Shown here one piece after another: positions 1 to 9,900 of a stretch of DNA of 64,000 bases. Position numbers and translations under genes: made by a program. Positions within the stretch are counted from its first letter, which is position 1. Each line of letters begins with the position of its first letter. The DNA is from Rhynchopus euleeides (Eukaryota > Euglenozoa > Diplonemea > Diplonemida > Diplonemidae): contig OY723237.1 of NCBI GenBank assembly GCA_963210315.1, positions 1,550,001 through 1,614,000 of the forward strand, in the 5' to 3' direction. The notes under the pieces are model-generated. The model saw only the letters and a program-made list of their open reading frames with translations. It did no database searches and was not told the origin of the DNA.

Positions 1-3000
1 ACATGCCAAGAACAATCGGTTACAATCGGTTACAGGCCAAGAACAATCGGTTACAATCGGTTACATGACGAGGACAATCGGTTACAATCGGTTACATGCC
101 AAGAACGATCGGTTACAATCGGTTACATGCCGAGAACAATCGGTTACAATCGGTTACATGCCGAGAACAATCGGTTACAATCGGTTACAGGCCAAGAACA
201 ATCGGTTACAATCGGTTACATGCCGAGAACAATCGGTTACAGGCCAAGAACAATCGGTTACAATCGGTTACATGCCAAGAACGATCGGTTACAATCGGTT
301 ACATGACGAGGACAATCGGTTACAATCGGTTACATGCCGAGAACAATCAGTTACAATCGGTTACATGCCAAGAACGATCGGTTACAATCGGTTACATGAC
401 GAGGACAATCGGTTACAATCGGTTACATGCCAAGAACGATCGGTTACAATCGGTTACATGACGAGGACAATCGGTGACAATCGGTTACATGCCAAGAACA
501 ATCGGTTACAATCGGTTACAGGCCAAGAACGATCGGTTACAATCGGTTACATGACGAGGACAATCGGTTACAATCGGTTACATGCCAAGAACGATCGGTT
601 ACAATCGGTTACATGCCGAGAACAATCGGTTACAATCGGTTACATGCCGAGAACAATCGGTTACAATCGGTTACAGGCCAAGAACAATCGGTTACAATCG
701 GTTACATGCCGAGAACAATCGGTTACAGGCCAAGAACAATCGGTTACAATCGGTTACATGCCAAGAACGATCGGTTACAATCGGTTACATGACGAGGACA
801 ATCGGTTACAATCGGTTACATGCCGAGAACAATCGGTTACAGGCCAAGAACAATCGGTTACAATCGGTTACATGCCAAGAACGATCGGTTACAATCGGTT
901 ACATGCCAAGAACAATCAGTTACAATCGGTTACATGACGAGAACAATCGGTTACAATCGGTTACATGCCAAGAACGATCGGTTACAATCGGTTACATGCC
1001 AAGAACAATCAGTTACAATCGGTTACATGCCAAGAACAATCGGTTACAATCGGTTACAGGCCAAGAACGATCGGTTACAATCGGTTACATGACGAGGACA
1101 ATCGGTTACAATCGGTTACATGCCAAGAACGATCGGTTACAATCGGTTACATGCCGAGAACAATCGGTTACAATCGGTTACATGCCGAGAACAATCGGTT
1201 ACAATCGGTTACAGGCCAAGAACAATCGGTTACAATCGGTTACATGCCGAGAACAATCGGTTACAGGCCAAGAACAATCGGTTACAATCGGTTACATGCC
1301 AAGAACGATCGGTTACAATCGGTTACATGACGAGGACAATCGGTTACAATCGGTTACATGCCGAGAACAATCGGTTACAGGCCAAGAACAATCGGTTACA
1401 ATCGGTTACATGCCAAGAACGATCGGTTACAATCGGTTACATGCCAAGAACAATCAGTTACAATCGGTTACATGACGAGAACAATCGGTTACAATCGGTT
1501 ACATGCCAAGAACGATCGGTTACAATCGGTTACATGCCAAGAACAATCAGTTACAATCGGTTACATGCCAAGAACGATCCGTTACAATCGGTTACATGCC
1601 GAGAACAATCGGTTACAATCGGTTACATGCCAAGAACGATCGGTTACAATCGGTTACATGACGAGGACAATCGGTTACAATCGGTGACATGCCGAGAACA
1701 ATCGGTTACAATCGGTTACATGCCGAGAACAATCAGTTACAATCGGTTACATGCCAAGAACGATCGGTTACAATCGGTTACATGACGAGGACAATCGGTT
1801 ACAATCGGTTACATGCCGAGAACAATCGGTTACAATCGGTTACATGCCAAGAACGATCGGTTACAATCGGTTACATGACGAGGGCAATCGGTTACAATCG
1901 GTTACATGCCGAGAACAATCGGTTACAATCGGTTACAGGCCAAGAACAATCGGTTACAATCGGTTACATGCCGAGAACAATCAGTTACAATCGGTTACAT
2001 GCCAAGAACGATCGGTTACAATCGGTTACATGACGAGGACAATCGGTGACAATCGGTTACATGCCAAGAACAATCGGTTACAATCGGTTACAGGCCAAGA
2101 ACGATCGGTTACAATCGGTTACATGACGAGGACAATCGGTTACAATCGGTTACATGCCAAGAACGATCGGTTACAATCGGTTACATGACGAGGACAATCG
2201 GTGACAATCGGTTACATGCCAAGAACGATCGGTTACAATCGGTTACATGACGAGGACAATCGGTTACAATCGGATACATGCCAAGAACAGTCGGTTACAA
2301 TCGGTTACAATCGGTTACATGCCGAGAACAATCAGTTACAATCGGTTACATGCCAAGAACGATCGGTTACAATCGGTTACATGACGAGGACAATCGGTTA
2401 CAATCGGTTACATGCCGAGAACAATCGGTTACAATCGGTTACATGCCAAGAACGATCGGTTACAATCGGTTACATGACGAGGGCAATCGGTTACAATCGG
2501 TTACATGCCGAGAACAATCGGTTACAATCGGTTACAGGCCAAGAACAATCGGTTACAATCGGTTACATGCCGAGAACAATCAGTTACAATCGGTTACATG
2601 CCAAGAACGATCGGTTACAATCGGTTACATGACGAGGACAATCGGTGACAATCGGTTACATGCCAAGAACAATCGGTTACAATCGGTTACAGGCCAAGAA
2701 CAATCGGTTACAATCGGTTACATGCCGAGAACAATCAGTTACAATCGGTTACATGCCAAGAACGATCGGTTACAATCGGTTACATGACGAGGACAATCGG
2801 TTACAATCGGTTACATGCCAAGAACGATCGGTTACAATCGGTTACATGACGAGGACAATCGGTGACAATCGGTTACATGCCAAGAACAATCGGTTACAAT
2901 CGGTTACAGGCCAAGAACGATCGGTTACAATCGGTTACATGACGAGGACAATCGGTTACAATCGGTTACATGCCAAGAACGATCGGTTACAATCGGTTAC

Positions 3001-3180
3001 ATGACGAGGACAATCGGTGACAATCGGTTACATGCCAAGAACGATCGGTTACAATCGGTTACATGACGAGGACAATCGGTTACAATCGGATACATGCCAA
3101 GAACAGTCGGTTACAATCGGTTACAATCGGTTACATGCCGAGAACAATCGGTTACAGTCGGTGACCTACCGAGAACAATC
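1..3180. repeat. 31-bp minisatellite array (left edge open)
   Basis: Direct tandem repeat with a 31-base unit made of an 11-base variable head (ATGCCAAGAAC and variants) and two 10-mers of the type AATCGGTTAC. Some units lose one 10-mer and are 21 bases long. Variant heads (CCGAG, CGAGG, GGCCAAG) define a higher-order structure: the order seen from 582 recurs from 1120 (538 bp apart), and the order seen from about 1720 recurs from about 2320 (599 bp apart). Units decay from 3150 and end at about 3180. The array has no stop codon in long stretches of the forward frames only because the unit lacks them; it is not coding. It starts before the window, so its full length is unknown. Confidence 0.97.
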
Positions 3181-4129
3181 TCGCATCCTGGAGCAACCTA
3201 TTGGCAGACCGTCCACAACCGTCTACAGACGAAAAAGAGACGTACCGTCCCCATCGTGACCAACTGGGGGTGTTTTTTGGGTGTGGACGGTCCGCCCGCA
3301 GCCTAGCAACCTCCAGTAACCTCTTGGCAGACCGTCCACAGCCGTCCACAACCATCCACAGCCATCCACAGCCGTCCACAACCGTCCACAGGTGAAAAAG
3401 TGCCAGAACACCCCAATATTGACCACCTGGGGGTGATTTTTGGGTGTGGACGGTCTGCCTGAGGCCGTAGAATGCGAAAAAACCGATTTTGGTACTCTAT
3501 TGGCCTGTGGTGGCCCGTAGAAATGGAGTGTTTGCGATTTTGAGCCATTTTCCTAAGGAAACTGGCCCAGTTGGCTGGAAAATGTGAATTTTTGAATTTA
3601 AAATGCAACATCGAGCATTTAGAGAGTGTGGACGGTTGTGGACGGTCGTCCCGGACCGATTTGGGACCACTTTTGGTATAGGGTCGAAAAGACAATGCGA
3701 TTTTAAAAAAAATAATTTTTTAGACAGCCAGGTCAGCAGGCTATGCCTCCTCTAACTGGGATCCATTAGAAGGCTCCTAGCAACGGTGTTGAGCAAGGAG
3801 CTCCACCAGCACAGCACCCAGGTGGCCAACGCAATCATCGCCATGTCTTCCCTGACATGGATAAGTTCGCTGTCAGGGAAGTCGCAACGATGCGGAAGGA
3901 GGGCGCTCTCCGTCATATACAAGGTGGAGGCGAAGTATGGCAAGGTGCAGGATACAAACGTGTCGTCGGGGGCAGCCTGAAGCCGCGAATGATCGCGACA
4001 CGGGCGAACGGCTTGGCACCGTGGGTCTGGATAGATGCTGGAGTTCGGCCGGGTGAAACCGGAAGTCGCAGCAAAATTTGCCCCCCCAGATTTCTTCCTC
4101 AAACCCACCCGTGGGCTGATCCGGCCTTG
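3181..4129. other. Mixed non-genic segment between minisatellite and TIR unit
   Basis: No supported gene. It holds two related 36-base stretches, 3258-3293 and 3421-3456, each ending in TGGGTGTGGACGGTC, and a small 10-bp array at 3332-3391. From 3780 to 3990 the base composition looks coding-like and reading frames are open on both strands, but none starts with a convincing ATG or resembles a family I know. A decayed coding fragment is possible. Confidence 0.5.
3332..3391. repeat. 10-bp tandem repeat, six copies
   Basis: Six consecutive copies of CCRTCCACAR. Related 10-mers on the opposite strand (TGGACGGTTG) occur near 3626-3645, and a looser pair lies at 3210-3230. Confidence 0.85.
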
Positions 4130-4180
4130 CACGGTGGACTCCAGCGGGGGTAGGGTACCACTACCGGGTTTAACCCTTTT

Positions 4181-4226
4181 CGGGAGTCTCAACTAGGGGG
4201 AGTCCAACTCCCGCTAGCGGGAGTAT
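4181..4226. repeat. Left subterminal GGGAGTC palindromes
   Basis: Three variants of the GACTCCCGCTAG half-site in both orientations, next to the left inverted repeat of the 4130-6387 unit. They match the larger cluster at 6242-6368 and probably mark transposase-binding or cruciform sites. Confidence 0.7.
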
Positions 4227-4245
4227 AGATCAGCAGTGGGCAACA

Positions 4246-4469
4246 ATGAGGCGATGCGGGGGGCGAGGGCACCGATGCTCACTGTGCGACATCCCAGAAG
4301 AACGCTGGTATCAACAGGTGCATCGATACCCGCACCTGACTCTCTCTGAGATGAAAGAGGCTGGCTACCCCTCCCTCTTGGCAGGTGTGCTTCCCAATGC
4401 CCGCTACGTCACCCCAGCACTCCATGACTGCAAGGGGCTCGCCATGCGGCTGATCAGGGTACTGGATGA
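4246..4469 (+). pseudogene. Unrecognised ORF interrupted by a hAT-like insertion
   Basis: An ATG-initiated frame encodes about 75 residues (MRRCGGRGHRCSLCDIPEER at the start, then a stretch rich in hydrophobic residues up to VLDD) before it runs into the 660-bp element inserted at 4470. The C-x2-C pair in CSLC could be half of a zinc ligand set, but no partner cysteines are visible. It lies inside the 2.26-kb TIR unit and upstream of the 288-aa ORF on the same strand, so both may belong to the protein of that unit. I recognise no family. Confidence 0.35.
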
Positions 4470-4730
4470 CAGGGGTGGAGCTTGGGGGTTTTTTCGGGTC
4501 AGCTGACCTGATTTTCTGCAGGCCCTCACAAAAAATCAGGTCAGGGGTAAAAAGAAAAAAAATATAGATTTTCGGGAAACCGGAAAAGTTGGCTCCTCGC
4601 CTTGGGGCCTCAAGGTGACCAGGAGGCGTTTCGTGAGCAAAGTGACCCCAGCGACATGAGCACAGGCCTCAAACAGTCACAATAGAGGACAAATGAAGCT
4701 GCCCAACCCGTACCGTGCAACAGACGTTTA

Positions 4731-4779
4731 CTACCGTGGCCTCCGGTGGCTGGGGGGCTCCGCCCCCCAGACCCCCCTG
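4731..4779 (+). repeat. GNS hairpin module
   Basis: First GNS copy in hAT-like element 1. GNS is a dispersed GC-rich sequence of about 60 bases: a GAACAGATGYTCACTACCG head, GTGGCCTCCGGCGG, then a hairpin with 9-base arms CTGGGGGGC and GCCCCCCAG around TCC, and a CAGACCCCCCTG tail. This copy has CCGGTGG in place of CCGGCGG. Confidence 0.9.
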
Positions 4780-4889
4780 TGGCATGTGCCTGTCTTGTAC
4801 CCAAGCCCTTTACATCAGGGAATCTCAGTATCCTCAGGAGGACGCAGCCAACTCACACAGAATCCGTACGCCCGCAAGTCACAGATGTT

Positions 4890-4939
4890 CACTACCGTGG
4901 CCTCCGGCGGCTGGGAGCTCCGCCTCCCAGACCCCCCCT
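4890..4939 (+). repeat. GNS hairpin module
   Basis: Second GNS copy in element 1. The hairpin is shortened (CTGGGAGC and GCCTCCCAG). The upstream flank CAACTCACACAGAATC is shared with the second GNS copy of element 2 at 32436. Confidence 0.88.
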
Positions 4940-5183
4940 ACGGCATGTGTTTGTCTTGTAACCAAGTCCTTGCGCGTCCGGGGCTGCATATCGGTTCCGG
5001 TACCTCGCGGGAGGCTGGGCCCGAGCACTGATCTCTGAGACGAACCGGGGGGGAACCCATAAGAAAAAATTGGCTGACCCGATCTGACCCGATCCAGCCC
5101 GCAACCCCATATTTCAAGCTCCACCCCTGCTGGATGAGACAACAAAAAAATATTCGACAAGACCTGTACAAACCTTGCACTGA

Positions 5184-6050
5184 ATGTGTCGCAGCATGGG
5201 ACAGGTGCTCAGTTCCGGAAGGTCGTGCTTGCCTGTCACAGGACACACCTACAAGGGCTTGTTCCGCTACCTCTTTGTCTCCCTTGCAGACCTCATGCAT
5301 TTCCGGTATGCAGACATCCCCTGGCGCTTCTGGGGATGCAAGGATGAGTCAGCCCTGATTCCCTTCTTGCGTGCTCGGATCTCAGGGCATATATTTCACT
5401 GGTTGATGGAGCATGCCGAAAAGGGATCAACGCGGAATGCCTACGTACACAGTCTCCATCATTGGTGGGCTCCAGAAGATGCAGTGCCTCTGCAGAACAA
5501 CGACGAATTTGAAGAAGCAGAGAACGGACATCGCAAGAAAGATGCCGTTACAATCGCCAGCTCCGCAACTTACGAGAGAGATCTTGCGATGGCAGAAGAG
5601 AAGCGGCGCGCATCGGGCATACCTTGGAAGGTTGCGCACCTGTCGCAGGACGGGATCCTCGGGTATAGAGAAGTCATCCTGTGTCCGTGTCTGCACACCC
5701 GACACGCTCATAGATTGGCTGTGTATGTTCTTTGCACACAGTTGACACAGCTGCAGAAGGGGTTTGTGCACTGCAACACACAGGACTTCGTTGAACCCAT
5801 CAGCGCGCCCTACTTCCTGTTCCGGTTCCCCGAAGGACACCGCAAATTATCGCTCTGCTTGTGCAAAATGCCAATCCCGCTGGGGGCGACTTTCACACCA
5901 TTCGTGTCATCCGAGGCGACTTTGAGCACGCTTGACCAACGCGCACAGCAGGAGGGGGATGACAGTTCTGACGAAGAAGATGAGGCCTGCAGGATGGCTT
6001 GTCTTGCCCAAGGTGTAACACAACTACGACAGGCGATGGCCGCACTTTGA
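5184..6050 (+). CDS. Hypothetical protein, 288 aa, inside the TIR unit
   Basis: An ATG-started frame of 288 codons ending in TGA at 6048-6050. No family is recognised. Visible features: an aromatic-rich N-terminal third (LFRYLFVSLADLMHFRYADI and IPWRFWG), a basic, glutamate-rich middle, a CPCLHTRHAH stretch that could bind a metal, and an acidic tail EGDDSSDEEDE at about 257-267. It sits between the inverted repeats of the 4130-6387 unit with no competing long frame, so it may be that element's protein, perhaps a C-terminal exon. The true start could lie upstream, since the region before it was disturbed by the 660-bp insertion. Confidence 0.45.
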   Translation: MCRSMGQVLSSGRSCLPVTGHTYKGLFRYLFVSLADLMHFRYADIPWRFWGCKDESALIPFLRARISGHIFHWLMEHAEKGSTRNAYVHSLHHWWAPEDAVPLQNNDEFEEAENGHRKKDAVTIASSATYERDLAMAEEKRRASGIPWKVAHLSQDGILGYREVILCPCLHTRHAHRLAVYVLCTQLTQLQKGFVHCNTQDFVEPISAPYFLFRFPEGHRKLSLCLCKMPIPLGATFTPFVSSEATLSTLDQRAQQEGDDSSDEEDEACRMACLAQGVTQLRQAMAAL

Positions 6051-6241
6051 CACCTCAAATTCTAACCGCTCACCTCCGCAGGTGTAGCCGCTACCAGGAG
6101 GATAGGTAGGTAGTCCAGAGTCCGGGGAAACTGACAGAAGCAAAACAAGCCCCTCCCCATCCCTCTTCCACCATGATTTTACCCCCCACGCCAGTAGACT
6201 GTAACTATATCATGGGAAAAATGGATGAAAATAGGTGAAAA

Positions 6242-6368
6242 GACTCCCGCTAGGGGGAGTAAGACTCCCCCTAGCGGGAGTATAGACTCCCGCTAGCGGG
6301 AGTCTGGACTCCCGCTAGCGGGAGTCTTTGACACCCGCTCAGACTCCCGCTCCCAGACTCCCGCTAGG
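6242..6368. repeat. Right subterminal palindrome cluster
   Basis: Four to five tandem copies or variants of the 20-base perfect palindrome GACTCCCGCTAGCGGGAGTC separated by a few bases, ending just inside the right inverted repeat at 6370. Each could extrude as a hairpin. Confidence 0.85.
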
Positions 6369-6387
6369 GCCGCTGGAGTCCACCGTG

Positions 6388-6820
6388 TAGGGATCAAAAA
6401 GCAACAAAAAATACATGGAGACAATACGATTTTCGAAGAAAAAGTGGTCGACACTTCTCAGCAGGGAACCTAACCGAGACACAACACTCCCAGCCCAGAA
6501 GCCTCAAGGCTAGCCTGCCAGCGAGGGGCAAAACGGGGACCAGCAGGCGTCACCACATCAGCGTGCAGCAGGTATTGCTGCGAACAGACACCTGGGGACA
6601 GCAAACGAAGTCCACCTCGAAAGAGACACGTCCTAATGGACCACATCCTGACATACAGAAGCGGGAAACGAAACAGGCGTGTCCGCTGGTCCGGCGGGAA
6701 CGCATGCACGCGGGCGAGGGCAGCGGACGCAGGGGGTGCGCGGGGGGGGCGCGTGGGTGGCGCGGGAAAGCGCGGGGGGGCGCGGGGGGGCGCGGGCGGC
6801 GAAGCCGCCCGCACCCCCAC
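6388..6820. other. Unique spacer before the satellite
   Basis: No supported gene. From 6720 it becomes a G-run-rich stretch of GCGCGGGGGG type, ending in a perfect 9-bp hairpin with a GAA loop (6792-6812). Frames open on both strands here reflect high GC and lack start context or family resemblance. Confidence 0.5.
6792..6812. repeat. GAA-loop hairpin (9-bp stem)
   Basis: Arms GCGGGCGGC and GCCGCCCGC enclose a GAA loop. It resembles the GAA-loop hairpins in four hAT-like elements of the window, but lacks their A/T tract. Confidence 0.75.
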
Positions 6821-6950
6821 GTTGTCGATTGCAGGGGGATCTGCTGTCGCCGCGAAGTCGCTCGGCCGCTCGCGGGGCGCCGCTTCGCGACAGCCCCGCT
6901 CTCCGGCGAGCGACTTTGCGGCGCCAGCGGATCCCCCTGCAATCGACAAC
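6821..6950. repeat. Fold-back element at the left end of the satellite
   Basis: Long inverted repeat with arms 6821-6864 and 6908-6950, starting GTTGTCGATTGCAGGGGG and differing at only a few bases. Every satellite unit carries a decayed version (unit 1: 7574-7681, termini CAGAGG and CCCCTG). The left-edge copy is thus the best preserved form and may be the ancestral MITE-like fold-back that was captured into the satellite monomer. The outer 10 bases are themselves inverted, so there is no target duplication to confirm mobility. Confidence 0.7.
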
Positions 6951-9900
6951 CATGAGAATGCATCTGAACAGTCACAGAACCGCGTAACAAAACGTTGACA
7001 CCCGAAGGAAGGTCAGAAATACCCCCTGGGCGACGTTTTCAAAACCCTAAGGGAAACAGGCCTAAAATGACAAAAAAACGTTGACACTGAAAAAACGGCC
7101 TCCCGACAGGGTCCGACAGGGTCACAGACCCCCATATGACCTATCTGGGACCGATTTTGGGGTCTACAGGCACTTTTGAGCACAATGTATATTTCCTGCA
7201 CCCCGGCCGGAGGCCGAAATTGCACCCGAGTGCAGGTAAAAAAACGGTCCGAGGGCCGGAGGCCCGAGGCCTTTTTTTACCTGCACGAGGGTGCAATTGA
7301 GGCCGATACGGGGTGCAGATGATGGTTTCTTGCAGAACCCAGTCATGTTTTGCACAGCACGACGAACTCGGAAATTCCTCATATTTGCACTCCAGCTCCC
7401 ATATTTGCACTCCAGGTCCCATATTTGCACTGCGGGTCTCATATTTGCACTGGTGCAAATATGGGACCTGGAGTGCGTGCAAATAATGACTGGGGGGTGC
7501 AAGAATGGATTTTTTGGCGCATCCACCCTGGGCTGACGGTCCGCCCTCTAATGAGAGCCATACTGCCGACTTACAGAGGAATCCGCTATCACCGCAAAGT
7601 CGCTCTGCCGGTCGCGGGGCGCCGCTTCGCGGCAGCCCCGCTCTCCGGCGAGCGACTTTGCGGCGCCAGCGGATCCCCCTGCAATCGACAACCATGAGAA
7701 TGCATCTGAACAGTCACAGAACCGCGTAACAAAACGTTGACACCCGAAGGAAGGTCAGAAATACCCCCTGGGCGACGTTTTCAAAACCCTAAGGGAAACA
7801 GGCCTAAAATGACAAAAAAACGTTGACACTGAAAAAACGGCCTCCCGACAGGGTCCGACAGGGTCACAGACCCCCATATGACCTATCTGGGACCGATTTT
7901 GGGGTCTACAGGCACTTTTGAGCACAATGTATATTTCCTGCACCCCGGCCGGAGGCCGAAATTGCACCCGAGTGCAGGTAAAAAAACGGTCCGAGGGCCG
8001 GAGGCCCGAGGCCTTTTTTTACCTGCACGAGGGTGCAATTGAGGCCGATACGGGGTGCAGATGATGGTTTCTTGCAGAACCCAGTCATGTTTTGCACAGC
8101 ACGACGAACTCGGAAATTCCTCATATTTGCACTCCAGCTCCCATATTTGCACTCCAGGTCTCATATTTGCACTCCAGGTCCCATATTTGCACTGCGGGTC
8201 TCATATTTGCACTGGTGCAAATATGGGACCTGGAGTGCGTGCAAATAATGACTGGGGGGTGCAAGAATGGATTTTTTGGCGCATCCACCCTGGGCTGACG
8301 GTCCGCCCTCTAATGAGAGCCATACTGCCGACTTACAGAGGAATCCGCTATCACCGCAAAGTCGCTCTGCCGGTCGCGGGGCGCCGCTTCGCGGCAGCCC
8401 CGCTCTCCGGCGAGCGACTTTGCGGCGCCAGCGGATCCCCCTGCAATCGACAACCATGAGAATGCATCTGAACAGTCACAGAACCGCGTAACAAAACGTT
8501 GACACCCGAAGGAAGGTCAGAAATACCCCCTGGGCGACGTTTTCAAAACCCTAAGGGAAACAGGCCTAAAATGACAAAAAAACGTTGACACTGAAAAAAC
8601 GGCCTCCCGACAGGGTCCGACAGGGTCACAGACCCCCATATGACCTATCTGGGACCGATTTTGGGGTCTACAGGCACTTTTGAGCACAATGTATATTTCC
8701 TGCACCCCGGCCGGAGGCCGAAATTGCACCCGAGTGCAGGTAAAAAAACGGTCCGAGGGCCGGAGGCCCGAGGCCTTTTTTTACCTGCACGAGGGTGCAA
8801 TTGAGGCCGATACGGGGTGCAGATGATGGTTTCTTGCAGAACCCAGTCATGTTTTGCACAGCACGACGAACTCGGAAATTCCTCATATTTGCACTCCAGC
8901 TCCCATATTTGCACTCCAGGTCTCATATTTGCACTCCAGGTCCCATATTTGCACTGCGGGTCTCATATTTGCACTGGTGCAAATATGGGACCTGGAGTGC
9001 GTGCAAATAATGACTGGGGGGTGCAAGAATGGATTTTTTGGCGCATCCACCCTGGGCTGACGGTCCGCCCTCTAATGAGAGCCATACTGCCGACTTACAG
9101 AGGAATCCGCTATCACCGCAAAGTCGCTCTGCCGGTCGCGGGGCGCCGCTTCGCGGCAGCCCCGCTCTCCGGCGAGCGACTTTGCGGCGCCAGCGGATCC
9201 CCCTGCAATCGACAACCATGAGAATGCATCTGAACAGTCACAGAACCGCGTAACAAAACGTTGACACCCGAAGGAAGGTCAGAAATACCCCCTGGGCGAC
9301 GTTTTCAAAACCCTAAGGGAAACAGGCCTAAAATGACAAAAAAACGTTGACACTGAAAAAACGGCCTCCCGACAGGGTCCGACAGGGTCACAGACCCCCA
9401 TATGACCTATCTGGGACCGATTTTGGGGTCTACAGGCACTTTTGAGCACAATGTATATTTCCTGCACCCCGGCCGGAGGCCGAAATTGCACCCGAGTGCA
9501 GGTAAAAAAACGGTCCGAGGGCCGGAGGCCCGAGGCCTTTTTTTACCTGCACGAGGGTGCAATTGAGGCCGATACGGGGTGCAGATGATGGTTTCTTGCA
9601 GAACCCAGTCATGTTTTGCACAGCACGACGAACTCGGAAATTCCTCATATTTGCACTCCAGCTCCCATATTTGCACTCCAGGTCTCATATTTGCACTCCA
9701 GGTCCCATATTTGCACTGCGGGTCTCATATTTGCACTGGTGCAAATATGGGACCTGGAGTGCGTGCAAATAATGACTGGGGGGTGCAAGAATGGATTTTT
9801 TGGCGCATCCACCCTGGGCTGACGGTCCGCCCTCTAATGAGAGCCATACTGCCGACTTACAGAGGAATCCGCTATCACCGCAAAGTCGCTCTGCCGGTCG

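Larger units (their letters stand above)
4470..5129. mobile_element. hAT-like non-autonomous element 1 (660 bp)
   Basis: Perfect 15-base terminal inverted repeats (CAGGGGTGGAGCTTG at 4470-4484, reverse complement at 5115-5129) are flanked by a perfect 8-base direct repeat CTGGATGA (4462-4469 and 5130-5137). An 8-bp target duplication with CAGGG termini is the hallmark of the hAT superfamily. No transposase is encoded, so it is a MITE-type passenger. Inside are two copies of the GNS GC-hairpin module (4731-4779 and 4890-4939) about 160 bp apart, followed by the conserved tail AACCAAGTCCTTGCGC. It is nested in the 4130-6387 unit and is therefore younger than that insertion. Confidence 0.93.
4130..6387 (+). 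mobile_element. TIR-bounded DNA-transposon-like unit, 2.26 kb
   Basis: The ends are perfect 18-base inverted repeats, CACGGTGGACTCCAGCGG at 4130-4147 and its reverse complement at 6370-6387. Just inside both ends lie subterminal copies of the palindrome GACTCCCGCTAGCGGGAGTC and variants (4181-4226 and 6242-6368). Terminal plus subterminal palindromes around an ORF is the usual build of a DNA transposon. I could not find a target-site duplication (flanks end in TTG and begin TAG), so the outer limits or the pairing of the two ends may be imperfect. The same terminus recurs at 61935 in a fold-back form. The start with CAC resembles CACTA-type termini, but the encoded protein gives no recognisable transposase motif, so I leave the superfamily open. 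Confidence 0.55.

Noticed and set aside
1-3180. Minisatellite as a CRISPR array
   Set aside because: There are no unique spacers; the whole unit repeats, and the context is eukaryotic.
65-3259. Long forward reading frames through the 31-bp minisatellite (up to 297 codons)
   Set aside because: The unit length is not a multiple of three and the frames are open only because the unit lacks stops; all show the same simple-sequence translation.
3752-4192. Frames on both strands before the TIR unit
   Set aside because: One begins with GTG, the others overlap on opposite strands and run across the inverted repeat; no family is recognised.
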